A stretch of 5,071 nt of DNA from Gammaproteobacteria bacterium (GCA_028293775.1 JAQGOD010000382.1:1-5071), one strand, 5' to 3'. Numbered from the stretch's first letter, positions 1-5,071 are shown. The notes: generated by a model not told the origin, from the letters alone. Program-made: numbers and translations.

Positions 1-1
1 C

Positions 2-466
2 GATGTGCATGCCAATGCCGTCAGCGGTGATATTCATCTGGATGTGCCGGCCGCGAAGCTCATTGAGGTCAAGACCATCAGCGGCGACATCGTGCTCAGC
101 GGCAAAACTGCAGAGATCGAAGCGACCACAGTGAGCGGCACGGCGCACCTCACACTCGGAACCGTGTCGCGAGCTAGATTTAAAACCATTTCCGGGGATA
201 TTACGGCGGCCCTCACCGCGGCGCCGGACGCGCAAATAGAAGGCGAATCCGTCAGCGGCGATATCAAGCTGGAGTTTGCAAGCACTCCTGCGGCCGATTT
301 CGATATCCAAACCATTAGCGGCGATATCGACAATTGTTTCGGACCCAAGCCGAACGAATCGCGACACGGACCCGGTGCACGGTTGTCGTTTAAAACAGGA
401 GATAGCGGAGCACACGTGCGTGTATCGACCCGTAGCGGCGATGTACGCCTATGCGATAAAAAATAG
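2..466 (+). CDS. DUF4097-family beta-strand-repeat (putative adhesin-like solenoid) protein, C-terminal part
   Basis: This is the 3' part of a longer gene; the frame is open to the left window edge, so the GTG at 5 is probably an internal valine codon. Counting from that codon, the protein shows repeated (V/I/R)-S-G-D units with Ser at residues 7, 26, 44, 63, 84, 105 and 144, a spacing of 18-21 residues and then 39 (two rungs, one degenerate). This is the signature of DUF4097 (PF13349-like) right-handed beta-solenoid proteins. A loop with NCFGPKP and GPG (about residues 110-124) precedes the last strands, as I recall from other proteobacterial members. The only cysteines in the visible part are C111 and C149, which could pair if the protein is exported. 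Such proteins are usually secreted or periplasmic and often lie beside sigma/anti-sigma genes; that region is outside the window. Molecular function is unknown. The stop is TAG 464-466. Confidence 0.85.
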   Translation, partial: DVHANAVSGDIHLDVPAAKLIEVKTISGDIVLSGKTAEIEATTVSGTAHLTLGTVSRARFKTISGDITAALTAAPDAQIEGESVSGDIKLEFASTPAADFDIQTISGDIDNCFGPKPNESRHGPGARLSFKTGDSGAHVRVSTRSGDVRLCDKK

Positions 467-548
467 CGCGCAACCTGAAGCACACACGCTTACCGGTGTT
501 TCGCGCGGCGCCGTCAGCATCGGACTACGCAGGCTGCGGACGAGCGCC

Positions 549-578
549 GCTAGCTCAAGGTGGTGACCTTGACCTAGC
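549..578. repeat. Long imperfect inverted repeat (hairpin) upstream of sodB
   Basis: Arms GCTAG-c-TCAAGGT (549-561) and ACCTTGA-c-CTAGC (566-578) pair over 12 base pairs with a single C/C mismatch and a 4-nt GGTG loop. The structure starts 82 nt after the DUF4097 stop and ends 40 nt before the sodB ATG. No T-run follows on either strand, so it is not a canonical intrinsic terminator. It could be a terminator without a U-tract, an mRNA-stabilising 3' end for the upstream gene, a 5'-leader element of sodB, or a protein-binding dyad. The inverted repeat itself is certain; its role is not. Confidence 0.6.
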
Positions 579-608
579 CTGACACTCTCTCCCGCATGCC
601 GAAGCCAT

Positions 609-613
609 AGGAG
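609..613 (+). promoter_or_regulatory. Shine-Dalgarno site that sets the sodB start
   Basis: AGGAG at 609-613 lies 5 nt before ATG 619. A GTG at 613-615 in the same frame overlaps the AGGAG itself and would have no ribosome binding site, so ATG 619 is preferred. Confidence 0.75.
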
Positions 614-618
614 TGTTC

Positions 619-1242
619 ATGAACACAGCAGCTGTTTTAACCCAACCCATCGCGCTACCGCCGCTTCCCTTCGATCAAGGCGCTCTAGCACCGGTCATAT
701 CGGCGAACACCTTGAGCTTCCATTACGGCAAGCATCATAAGAACTACGTCGATACCTTGAACAAATTGATTGTCGGCACAGAATTTGCGGACATGCCTCT
801 CGAGAACATCGTTCGAGCGACCGCAGGTCAGACGGATCATACCGAAATATTCAACAACGCCGCGCAGGCTTGGAATCACACATTCTATTGGATGAGCCTG
901 ACGCCGAAGGGCGGCAGGGAACCGCCCGCGGAACTGAAGCGAATGAGGGCGTCCTCATTCGGCGTGGTCGAGCAGTGCAAAAAGGAACTGTCGAAAGCGG
1001 CGGTCAGCGAGTTCGGCAGCGGCTGGGCTTGGCTCGTACAAGATGGCGAGAAGCTCAAAGTTCTGAAGACCCCCGATGCAAAGAATCCGCTCACCGAGGG
1101 CTCGAAGCCGCTCTTGACCATAGATGTCTGGGAGCACGCTTATTACCTGGATTACCAGAATCGGCGGGTCGATTACGTCAACGCGTTGCTCGAGAAGCTC
1201 GCGAACTGGGACTTTGCTGCGGAAAACCTCGGCAAACGGTAA
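619..1242 (+). CDS. sodB: Superoxide dismutase, Fe-type (Fe/Mn family)
   Basis: This enzyme converts superoxide to oxygen and hydrogen peroxide in the cytoplasm. The 207-residue protein aligns throughout with E. coli SodB. The alpha-hairpin domain (about residues 13-100) carries HYGKHHKNY and [10 protein letters not shown]; the C-terminal alpha/beta domain carries GSGWAWLV and the signature DVWEHAYY. The four metal ligands are all present: H35, H87, D169 and H173. Gln at 83, four residues before H87, together with the absence of the GNQDSPL-like stretch of MnSODs, points to the iron-dependent or cambialistic type. It is somewhat longer than the roughly 193 residues of E. coli SodB because of an N-terminal extension of about 9 residues (MNTAAVLTQ, with no signal-peptide character) and a short insertion before IFNNAA (about residues 72-76). 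It appears monocistronic: a hairpin lies upstream and the next gene converges on it. Metal preference is inferred from sequence only. Confidence 0.96.
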   Translation: MNTAAVLTQPIALPPLPFDQGALAPVISANTLSFHYGKHHKNYVDTLNKLIVGTEFADMPLENIVRATAGQTDHTEIFNNAAQAWNHTFYWMSLTPKGGREPPAELKRMRASSFGVVEQCKKELSKAAVSEFGSGWAWLVQDGEKLKVLKTPDAKNPLTEGSKPLLTIDVWEHAYYLDYQNRRVDYVNALLEKLANWDFAAENLGKR

Positions 1243-1268
1243 AGCCGCTGCTCCAAGCTTGACGGGCT

Positions 1269-1286
1269 GCGGCGCCTTTACGCCGC
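1269..1286. terminator. GC-rich hairpin between convergent genes, possible bidirectional terminator
   Basis: GCGGCG (1269-1274) and CGCCGC (1281-1286) form a 6-bp all-GC stem with a 6-nt loop, 26 nt after the sodB stop. The loop contains the TAA stop of the convergent SDR gene (1278-1280 on the minus strand), so the stem also covers the last SDR codons. No U-tract follows on either strand, so termination activity is only suggested by position and stem strength. Confidence 0.3.
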
Positions 1287-2183
1287 CTGTTGCAGCGAGC
1301 GCTCACGGTGAACGGCGCGCCGGGCCGCAAGTTCTTCGGAAACATCCCACAGCCGCCGGGCGAGCACGGCATCCTCGAGCAGCGGGTTGCCCTCGGTGAT
1401 CTTGCAATCCTGCCAGTAGCGCCCGGAAACTCCTGCAGCTTGCGGGCTTGCCGCCAACCACGCCTGGGTCGCCGCGGCTCGGGCGGGCGACTGGGCGAAT
1501 AGGTGCGCAAAAAAGCCGCTGGTAGTCCGCGTGCGCGCGGGTCCGGGATCAGCCGCATTCACGACAATGCCGCGATTGCTCAGGCGGCGCGACAATTCCT
1601 TTGCGTGTAGCGCGTTGGCCAGTTTGGACTGGCCAAAAAATGTCGTGGCTTCATAAAATCGTTGGCCGTCAAGATTATCGAACATGATGCCGTCCGAGGG
1701 AGCGTGGCGGATGCTCGCATGTCCGCTCACGACCACGATGCGTCCGGTCGCATCGCGCAACAGGTCTGTGAGGCCGTTAATCAGCGCGAAATGTCCGACG
1801 TGATTGATCAAGAAGTGCATTTCAACGCCGTAGCGGGTGCTGAGCGAGGGCAGATTCGCCACGCCGGCATTGGCGACAATCGCATCGAGTGGGCCAGAAG
1901 CTTTGCGAATGACGGCGGCGGCGGCGGCGACGGATTCCAAGTCCGCGAGGTCGCACGCTACCGGAACGCAGAGAGGGCTTGCTTGCTCGCACGCTTCGGT
2001 TGCCGCTGCGATTGTTCGGGCCAACCCGATCACGGTTGCGCCATTGGCCGCGAAAGCGTTCATGGTTTCGAAGCCCAAGCCTGAATTGCACCCGGTCACG
2101 ACGATTCGCTTGCCGCTCAGATTGATGCCCGCAAGAACCTGATCCGCCGTGGAGCGCCTGCCGAATTGGATGGACGTGCTCAT
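1278..2183 (-). CDS. SDR-family oxidoreductase (retinol-dehydrogenase/WWOX-like) with degenerate catalytic Ser and Tyr
   Basis: The 301-residue protein has a Rossmann fold typical of short-chain dehydrogenases. The cofactor motif TGCNSGLG is at 30-37. R56, in the LAR sequence after beta-2, would favour NADP(H). Further matches are the CDL acid at 77-79, NAG at 105-107, NHVGHF at 127-132 and a late PG at 213-214. The C-terminal GRYWQDC and RLWDVSEEL stretches match the retinol-dehydrogenase-like subgroup. The active site is unusual: the usual VSS is V-S153-G154, placing Gly at the catalytic serine, and the usual YxxxK is F183-G-Q-S-K187, with TTT encoding residue 183. Asn127 and Lys187 remain. 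Reductase activity may therefore be lost or altered, and the substrate is unknown. The ATG at 2183 overlaps the TGA of the TetR gene (ATGA), and AAGGGG lies 8 nt upstream, so the two are co-transcribed and probably translationally coupled. It ends against sodB, which is convergent. Confidence 0.92.
   Translation of the reverse strand: MSTSIQFGRRSTADQVLAGINLSGKRIVVTGCNSGLGFETMNAFAANGATVIGLARTIAAATEACEQASPLCVPVACDLADLESVAAAAAVIRKASGPLDAIVANAGVANLPSLSTRYGVEMHFLINHVGHFALINGLTDLLRDATGRIVVVSGHASIRHAPSDGIMFDNLDGQRFYEATTFFGQSKLANALHAKELSRRLSNRGIVVNAADPGPARTRTTSGFFAHLFAQSPARAAATQAWLAASPQAAGVSGRYWQDCKITEGNPLLEDAVLARRLWDVSEELAARRAVHRERSLQQAA
1913..1929. repeat. Short CGG trinucleotide tract inside the SDR gene
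   Basis: Five CGG units followed by CG form a 17-bp perfect tract. Read on the minus strand it encodes five alanines (A86-A90) in the helix before the LDAIVANAG strand. Unit gain or loss would be in frame. It is probably ordinary Ala-rich coding sequence in a GC-rich genome. Confidence 0.5.
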
Positions 2184-2812
2184 GGAGTGAACCCCTTCTG
2201 ACTGCGTTGATTTAGCGGCAGGCAGATCATTCGCACTGCAGCCGTCATACCTTTCACAAATTCATCTTGAGTCTTGCAACCCTGTTTGAGACCTCGAGCC
2301 GTGGCGTGCAGTGCGCGCGCCAAGTCGGCGATTTCCAATCCTGCCGCCGCACAAGCCCGGGCCATTCCCGACGCGCCGATAGCGCGCGCAAGCGCTGCCT
2401 CGAATTGGGATTCGTAATCGGTCAAGGTTGAGCCGGCCAATGAGGTGCTTGCGCACATGAGGTCGCTGGCATCAGCCCCTAGCGACCCGACGAATCGACC
2501 TGACCACTCGACAGACGCGCGGACCAAACGCGTCTCCAAGCTGTCGGCCGTCCGCGACAGCGCGGCAATGGCGGCGGCCAACTGGCTTCGCAGTGAGTGC
2601 TCCAGTGCGCGTCGAAATAGCTCTTCTTTATTGGCAAACGAAAGATAGAGTCCTTGTCTCGACACGCCAGCCGCGCGCGCGACGTCGTCCATGGACGCTT
2701 TGCGAAATCCAAATCTCGCAAAAACGCCTACCGCAGCGTCAAGCACGGCGCAGACCTTGGGATCGGCCTGAGAGGGCAGGGGAGGGTGGTGCAAAGTGGT
2801 CACTTCGAGCAT
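2180..2812 (-). CDS. TetR/AcrR-family transcriptional regulator
   Basis: The N-terminal TetR DNA-binding domain spans about residues 20-66 (numbered from ATG 2812). It contains the helix-turn-helix A39-S-M-D-D-V-A-R-A-A-G-V-S-R-Q-G-L-Y-L-S-F, followed by the typical NKEELF. The remaining 140 or so residues are helical, Ala-rich and poorly conserved, as expected for the ligand-binding and dimerisation domain. The length (210 residues) is normal for the family. Start choice is uncertain: ATG 2812 has no Shine-Dalgarno; an in-frame GTG at 2821 has a weak AGG 6 nt upstream; and a near-consensus promoter has its -10 box over ATG 2812, which would favour a leaderless GTG at 2803. All three leave the HTH intact. 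It overlaps the SDR start by 4 bases, so it is the first gene of a regulator-enzyme operon. A palindrome over its promoter suggests autorepression. The ligand is unknown. Confidence 0.93.
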   Translation of the reverse strand: MLEVTTLHHPPLPSQADPKVCAVLDAAVGVFARFGFRKASMDDVARAAGVSRQGLYLSFANKEELFRRALEHSLRSQLAAAIAALSRTADSLETRLVRASVEWSGRFVGSLGADASDLMCASTSLAGSTLTDYESQFEAALARAIGASGMARACAAAGLEIADLARALHATARGLKQGCKTQDEFVKGMTAAVRMICLPLNQRSQKGFTP

Positions 2813-2840
2813 AATAGACACTAAGTGCCTATATTGTCAA
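2811..2840 (-). promoter_or_regulatory. Near-consensus sigma70 promoter for the tetR-SDR operon
   Basis: On the minus strand, a perfect -35 TTGACA (2840-2835) is separated by 18 bp from a -10 TATTAT (2816-2811). Transcription would begin near 2804-2803, inside the region usually called as the 5' end of the regulator gene, which affects the start-codon choice. Confidence 0.6.
2814..2832. promoter_or_regulatory. 19-bp palindrome, probable TetR-family operator
   Basis: ATAGACACTAAGTGCCTAT is symmetric about A2823, with 8 of 9 pairs matching (only A2818/C2828 mismatched). It fills most of the spacer and part of the -10 box of the leftward promoter. It also lies just upstream of the rightward -10-like TATAAT at 2846-2851. 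Size, symmetry and location next to a tetR gene match what is known of TetR-family operators. Autorepression, and possible control of both divergent operons, is inferred. Confidence 0.6.
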
Positions 2841-2845
2841 GTTAG

Positions 2846-2851
2846 TATAAT
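2846..2851 (+). promoter_or_regulatory. Possible -10 box of the rightward FAH-M19 operon
   Basis: A perfect TATAAT hexamer faces the FAH gene. The bases at the -35 distance (2823-2828, AAGTGC) do not match TTGACA and lie within the palindrome, so activity would be weak or regulator-dependent. A start near 2858 would give a leader of about 37 nt. Confidence 0.3.
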
Positions 2852-2877
2852 TTGGTCGAACTATTCACTCCCCGCCT

Positions 2878-2886
2878 TGGCATAAT
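2878..2886 (+). promoter_or_regulatory. Possible extended -10 element just before the FAH start
   Basis: TGGCATAAT fits the TGn-TATAAT extended -10 pattern with one mismatch. No TTGACA-like box is seen at the right distance. Initiation 8-9 nt downstream would fall at G2894 or A2895, that is, at the FAH start codon, giving a nearly leaderless mRNA. Confidence 0.25.
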
Positions 2887-2894
2887 GCGCGCCG

Positions 2895-3572
2895 ATGTTC
2901 CCGCTTCCACAACTGTCTACCCCCAGCATCCCCATCTTAGGTTCGCCACTGCAATTCCCGGTTCGGCGCATCTATTGCGTCGGACGCAATTACGCCGAAC
3001 ACGTGCGCGAGATGGGCAACGACCCAAACCGGGATTTTCCATTCTTTTTCAGCAAGCCCGCGGATGCCGTGGTCCCGAGCGGCTGGCGGTTGCCATTTCC
3101 GGTAAAGACTGCGGAGCTGCACCACGAAGTAGAACTCGTGGTGGCGCTATCCCGAGGTGGCGCCAACATTCATGCGGCCGACGCGTCCTCGATGATCTTT
3201 GGCTTTGCAGTCGGGATCGACTTGACGCGCCGGGACCTGCAAGCTGAGGCGAAAAAAGCCGGGCGTCCTTGGGATATGGCCAAAGGGTTTGATCATTCCG
3301 CCCCCATCGGTGCACTGACCAAAGGGCTTCCGCCGCAGACTGGGTCAATCAGCTTGACGATCGATGGCGGGGTGCGGCAGAGCGGCGATCTCAAACAGAT
3401 GATTTGGAGTCCCGCGGAAATTATCGCAGCGCTCTCTACGTATGTTCAACTCGCGCCAGGTGATCTGATATTCACCGGCACCCCCGCGGGGGTCGGCCCC
3501 ATTCAGCGCGGGCAGGCGGTTCGTGGCACGATCGAGGGCGCCGAACCCATTGAAATAACCTTCGAACCATAA
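2895..3572 (+). CDS. Fumarylacetoacetate hydrolase (FAH) family protein, fumarylpyruvate-hydrolase-like
   Basis: This is a 225-residue cytoplasmic metal-dependent hydrolase of the FAH C-terminal-domain type, a usual length for single-domain members. Visible motifs are VGRNYAEHVREMG (29-41, with the H36/E39 pair that corresponds to the catalytic dyad of FAHD1-type enzymes), FFFSKPADA (50-58), HHEVELV (76-82, metal ligands E78 and E80), GIDLTRRDLQ (107-116, third ligand D109), AKGFDHSAPIG (129-139, with K130) and FTGTPAGVGP near the C-terminus. The VGRNY, REMG and DLQAEAKKAGRPWD stretches resemble fumarylpyruvate hydrolases of gentisate catabolism (NagK-like), from memory of the family. No other gentisate genes are visible, so the substrate is uncertain; other 2-oxo acid or acylpyruvate substrates are possible. 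ATG 2895 is the first possible start, because an in-frame TAA lies at 2883-2885. There is no Shine-Dalgarno. It is co-transcribed with the M19 gene 17 nt downstream. Confidence 0.92.
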   Translation: MFPLPQLSTPSIPILGSPLQFPVRRIYCVGRNYAEHVREMGNDPNRDFPFFFSKPADAVVPSGWRLPFPVKTAELHHEVELVVALSRGGANIHAADASSMIFGFAVGIDLTRRDLQAEAKKAGRPWDMAKGFDHSAPIGALTKGLPPQTGSISLTIDGGVRQSGDLKQMIWSPAEIIAALSTYVQLAPGDLIFTGTPAGVGPIQRGQAVRGTIEGAEPIEITFEP

Positions 3573-3580
3573 ACAATAAT

Positions 3581-3584
3581 AAGG
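3581..3584 (+). promoter_or_regulatory. Ribosome binding site of the M19 dipeptidase gene
   Basis: AAGG lies 5 nt before ATG 3590, inside the 17-nt gap after the FAH stop. This supports the chosen start and its downstream signal peptide. Confidence 0.6.
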
Positions 3585-3589
3585 CTCAC

Positions 3590-4840
3590 ATGTTCCGCGT
3601 ATTGTGCTTTTTGCTATGCCTCCCCCTAATCGGCCAGGCAGCGGATGAGTATCAACGCCGCGTCGATCGAGTGTTGCTGCAGACGCCGCTGATCGATGGG
3701 CACAATGATTTGCCTTGGGAAATCAGGGACCGCTACAAGAGCGACCTCTCCTTGATCGATCTTGGGTCCGATACGCATCACTTGCCGGTGGGCGCTGATC
3801 AAGCCGCCCTTATGACCGACATTCCCCGTATGCGGGCCGGGCACGTAGGCGCCCAATTCTGGTCGGTGTGGATACCGGTGAGTGTCCCGGGTTTCGAGGC
3901 CGTGCAGATGACATTGGAGCAAATCGATTTGGTCAAGCGCATGGCCGCGCGTTATCCAGCCGACCTCGCGATGGCGTATAGCGCCGCAGATATTCGCCGC
4001 CTTCATAAGAACCACAAGATCGCCTCGCTCATCGGCATCGAGGGCGGACACCAAATAAATAATTCTCTGGCTGTGTTGCGTCAGATGTACGACGCGGGTG
4101 CGCGCTACATGACGCTAACCCACACGAGCAACACCGCCTGGGCGGATTCGGCCACGGATACTCCCGCCCATAATGGTCTGACGCCCTTCGGCGTCGAGGT
4201 CGTCAAAGAAATGAATCGATTGGGAATGCTGATCGATTTGAGCCACGTGTCGCCGGATACCATGAAGGCGGCGCTGGCGGCGAGCCAAGCTCCGGTGATT
4301 TTTTCGCACTCCTCGGCGCGCGCACTCGATGACCATCCTCGCAATGTGCCGGACGATATCTTAAAGGCCCTGGCTGCAAACGGCGGAGTGGTGATGGTGA
4401 ATTTCGCGCCGCCCTATGTATCCGCGGCACGCCATCAGTGGCAGGCCGACCGCGCAGCCGAGCAAACACGCTTCAATAGTCCGCCCTATGCCGGACTCTA
4501 CATTGGCCAGCCGGATCGGGCCAAGGCGGCGCTTGCGGACTGGGACGCCAAGCATCCTCAGCCCGAGACGACCCTCGCTCAAGTAGCGGACCACGTCGAG
4601 CACATTCGCCAAGTGGCGGGCGTCGATCATGTCGGGCTTGGCTCGGATTTCGATGGTATTCCCGACACCCCGGTTGGACTCGAGGGCGTTGACAAATATC
4701 CGGCACTGCTCGAGGAACTCATGCGCCGAGGTTGGAATGACACCGACATCGCCAAGCTCGCGGGTGAGAATCTGCTTCGCGCCATGGCGGCCGCAGAACA
4801 AGTGAGCCTGAAAACGCGGGACAAAATCGCGCAGCATTGA
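3590..4840 (+). CDS. Secreted membrane-dipeptidase-type zinc peptidase (family M19, renal dipeptidase)
   Basis: The 416-residue protein begins with a short signal peptide: M-F-R, a hydrophobic core about 4-14, and a likely signal peptidase I site G-Q-A17/A18-D-E. No lipobox is seen, so it should be free in the periplasm or secreted. The mature part is a complete M19 amidohydrolase-type TIM barrel. Zinc ligands by comparison with human DPEP1 are H38 and D40 (DGHND), bridging E151 (GIEGGH), H219 (DLSHVS) and H240 (FSHSSAR). The substrate-side residues R251 (HPRN) and the acidic GLGSDFDG motif (D353/D355) are also present. The C-terminal LEGVDKYPALLEELMRRGW and AGENLLR stretches are typical of the family. 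M19 enzymes hydrolyse dipeptides, including some with a D-residue at the second position, and some act on lactams or related bonds; the substrate here is unknown. It follows the FAH gene by 17 nt with a good ribosome binding site, so the two form an operon. Confidence 0.96.
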   Translation: MFRVLCFLLCLPLIGQAADEYQRRVDRVLLQTPLIDGHNDLPWEIRDRYKSDLSLIDLGSDTHHLPVGADQAALMTDIPRMRAGHVGAQFWSVWIPVSVPGFEAVQMTLEQIDLVKRMAARYPADLAMAYSAADIRRLHKNHKIASLIGIEGGHQINNSLAVLRQMYDAGARYMTLTHTSNTAWADSATDTPAHNGLTPFGVEVVKEMNRLGMLIDLSHVSPDTMKAALAASQAPVIFSHSSARALDDHPRNVPDDILKALAANGGVVMVNFAPPYVSAARHQWQADRAAEQTRFNSPPYAGLYIGQPDRAKAALADWDAKHPQPETTLAQVADHVEHIRQVAGVDHVGLGSDFDGIPDTPVGLEGVDKYPALLEELMRRGWNDTDIAKLAGENLLRAMAAAEQVSLKTRDKIAQH

Positions 4841-5071
4841 GTATTCCCCATTGGACGAAACTTCTGATTGCGTTGCGCTGTGCAGAACCGTGGGGCGTAA
4901 TCGCTGATCGGCTGATATATCAAGAGGGCGACCCTGATAAATAGCTGCTTTTTCGCACGCGTGCTTTCCGGTGCAGAGTGACGACCGGACATAAGGAAAC
5001 CGACGCGCGGAATCAACGTGGCTTTTCCGCTACGCGGCGACAGCATTTCTGCGGCCGCTATTGACATTACG
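4841..5071. other. Non-coding tail, no gene seen
   Basis: No convincing coding region is present here on either strand; the only long open frame is antisense to the dipeptidase gene. No hairpin with a T-run, and so no clear terminator, follows the M19 stop. Two small marks stand out: a perfect 10-bp palindrome GCACGCGTGC at 4955-4964 just after a T5 run, and a consensus -35 hexamer TTGACA at 5061-5066 whose -10 partner would lie beyond the window. Confidence 0.5.

Noticed and set aside
34..483. 149-codon open frame on the minus strand opposite the DUF4097 gene
   Set aside because: It is the mirror of the SGD repeats (repeated SPLMV/SPL-like patterns) and disappears as a separate gene once the sense solenoid protein is recognised.
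528..538. 11-bp palindrome CGCAGGCTGCG upstream of sodB
   Set aside because: Short, GC-rich and not extended on either side; likely chance in this composition.
276..566. 96-codon plus-strand frame running from inside the DUF4097 gene into the gap before sodB
   Set aside because: It overlaps the real gene out of frame for two thirds of its length, shows no family features and ends in the hairpin region.
555..572. SoxR/MerR-type operator reading of the CAAGGT/ACCTTG dyad before sodB
   Set aside because: The half-site spacing differs from the SoxR box, and no matching -35/-10 pair with a 19-20 bp spacer surrounds it, so a named regulator cannot be supported.
1662..2084. 140-codon plus-strand frame antisense to the SDR gene
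   Set aside because: The SDR motifs on the minus strand are unmistakable, and the antisense product has no recognisable domain.
2852..3247. 131-codon plus-strand frame overlapping the FAH start region
   Set aside because: Arg-rich, motif-free product in a different frame from the clearly recognisable FAH protein.
4955..4964. Perfect palindrome GCACGCGTGC following TTTTT as a terminator or operator
   Set aside because: With no loop it can form only a tiny hairpin, the T-run lies before it rather than after it on the plus strand, and a 10-bp palindrome alone is weak evidence.
4627..5067. 146-codon open frame on the minus strand reaching into the right tail
   Set aside because: More than half is antisense to the well-supported M19 gene, the composition is Ser/Arg-rich as expected for an antisense frame of GC-rich coding DNA, and no motif or ribosome binding site supports it.

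Overview
The window looks like a chromosomal piece of a moderately GC-rich proteobacterium. The gene styles (DUF4097 solenoid protein, Fe-type SodB, retinol-dehydrogenase-like SDR, fumarylpyruvate-hydrolase-like FAH protein, M19 dipeptidase) suggest a gammaproteobacterium of the Xanthomonadales/Steroidobacter/Nevskiales kind. That placement is inference from protein style, not a computed assignment. No rRNA, tRNA, transposase, integrase, CRISPR array or phage gene is visible.

Layout, left to right. (1) 2-466, + strand: the C-terminal 154 codons of a DUF4097-type beta-strand-repeat protein whose start lies outside the window. (2) 467-618: an intergenic stretch holding a long imperfect hairpin at 549-578. 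(3) 619-1242, +: an intact Fe-type superoxide dismutase with all four metal ligands. (4) 2812-1278, -: a two-gene unit, a TetR-family regulator followed by an SDR oxidoreductase, joined by a 4-base ATGA overlap. The SDR converges on sodB. (5) 2813-2894: a divergent control region with a near-consensus sigma70 promoter for the regulator, a 19-bp TetR-operator-like palindrome lying over it, and -10-like boxes facing right. (6) 2895-4840, +: a FAH-family hydrolase followed 17 nt later by a secreted M19 (renal-dipeptidase-type) metallopeptidase. (7) 4841-5071: non-coding tail with no gene seen.

How it may work together: the TetR protein probably represses its own promoter, and with it the SDR gene. 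Because the operator lies just upstream of the rightward promoter candidates, it could also control the FAH-M19 pair. The inducer and substrates cannot be read from the sequence. The FAH protein acts in the cytoplasm on an acylpyruvate-like or 2-oxo acid substrate. The M19 protein is exported and should cleave dipeptides or related amide/lactone bonds in the periplasm.

The most notable observation is that the SDR has kept the cofactor motif, the NHVGHF motif and the active-site lysine, but has Gly and Phe where the catalytic Ser and Tyr should be. I found no clear evidence of a wholly new multi-gene system; the genes are recognisable families, and the unusual points are the degenerate SDR active site and the compact divergent control region.
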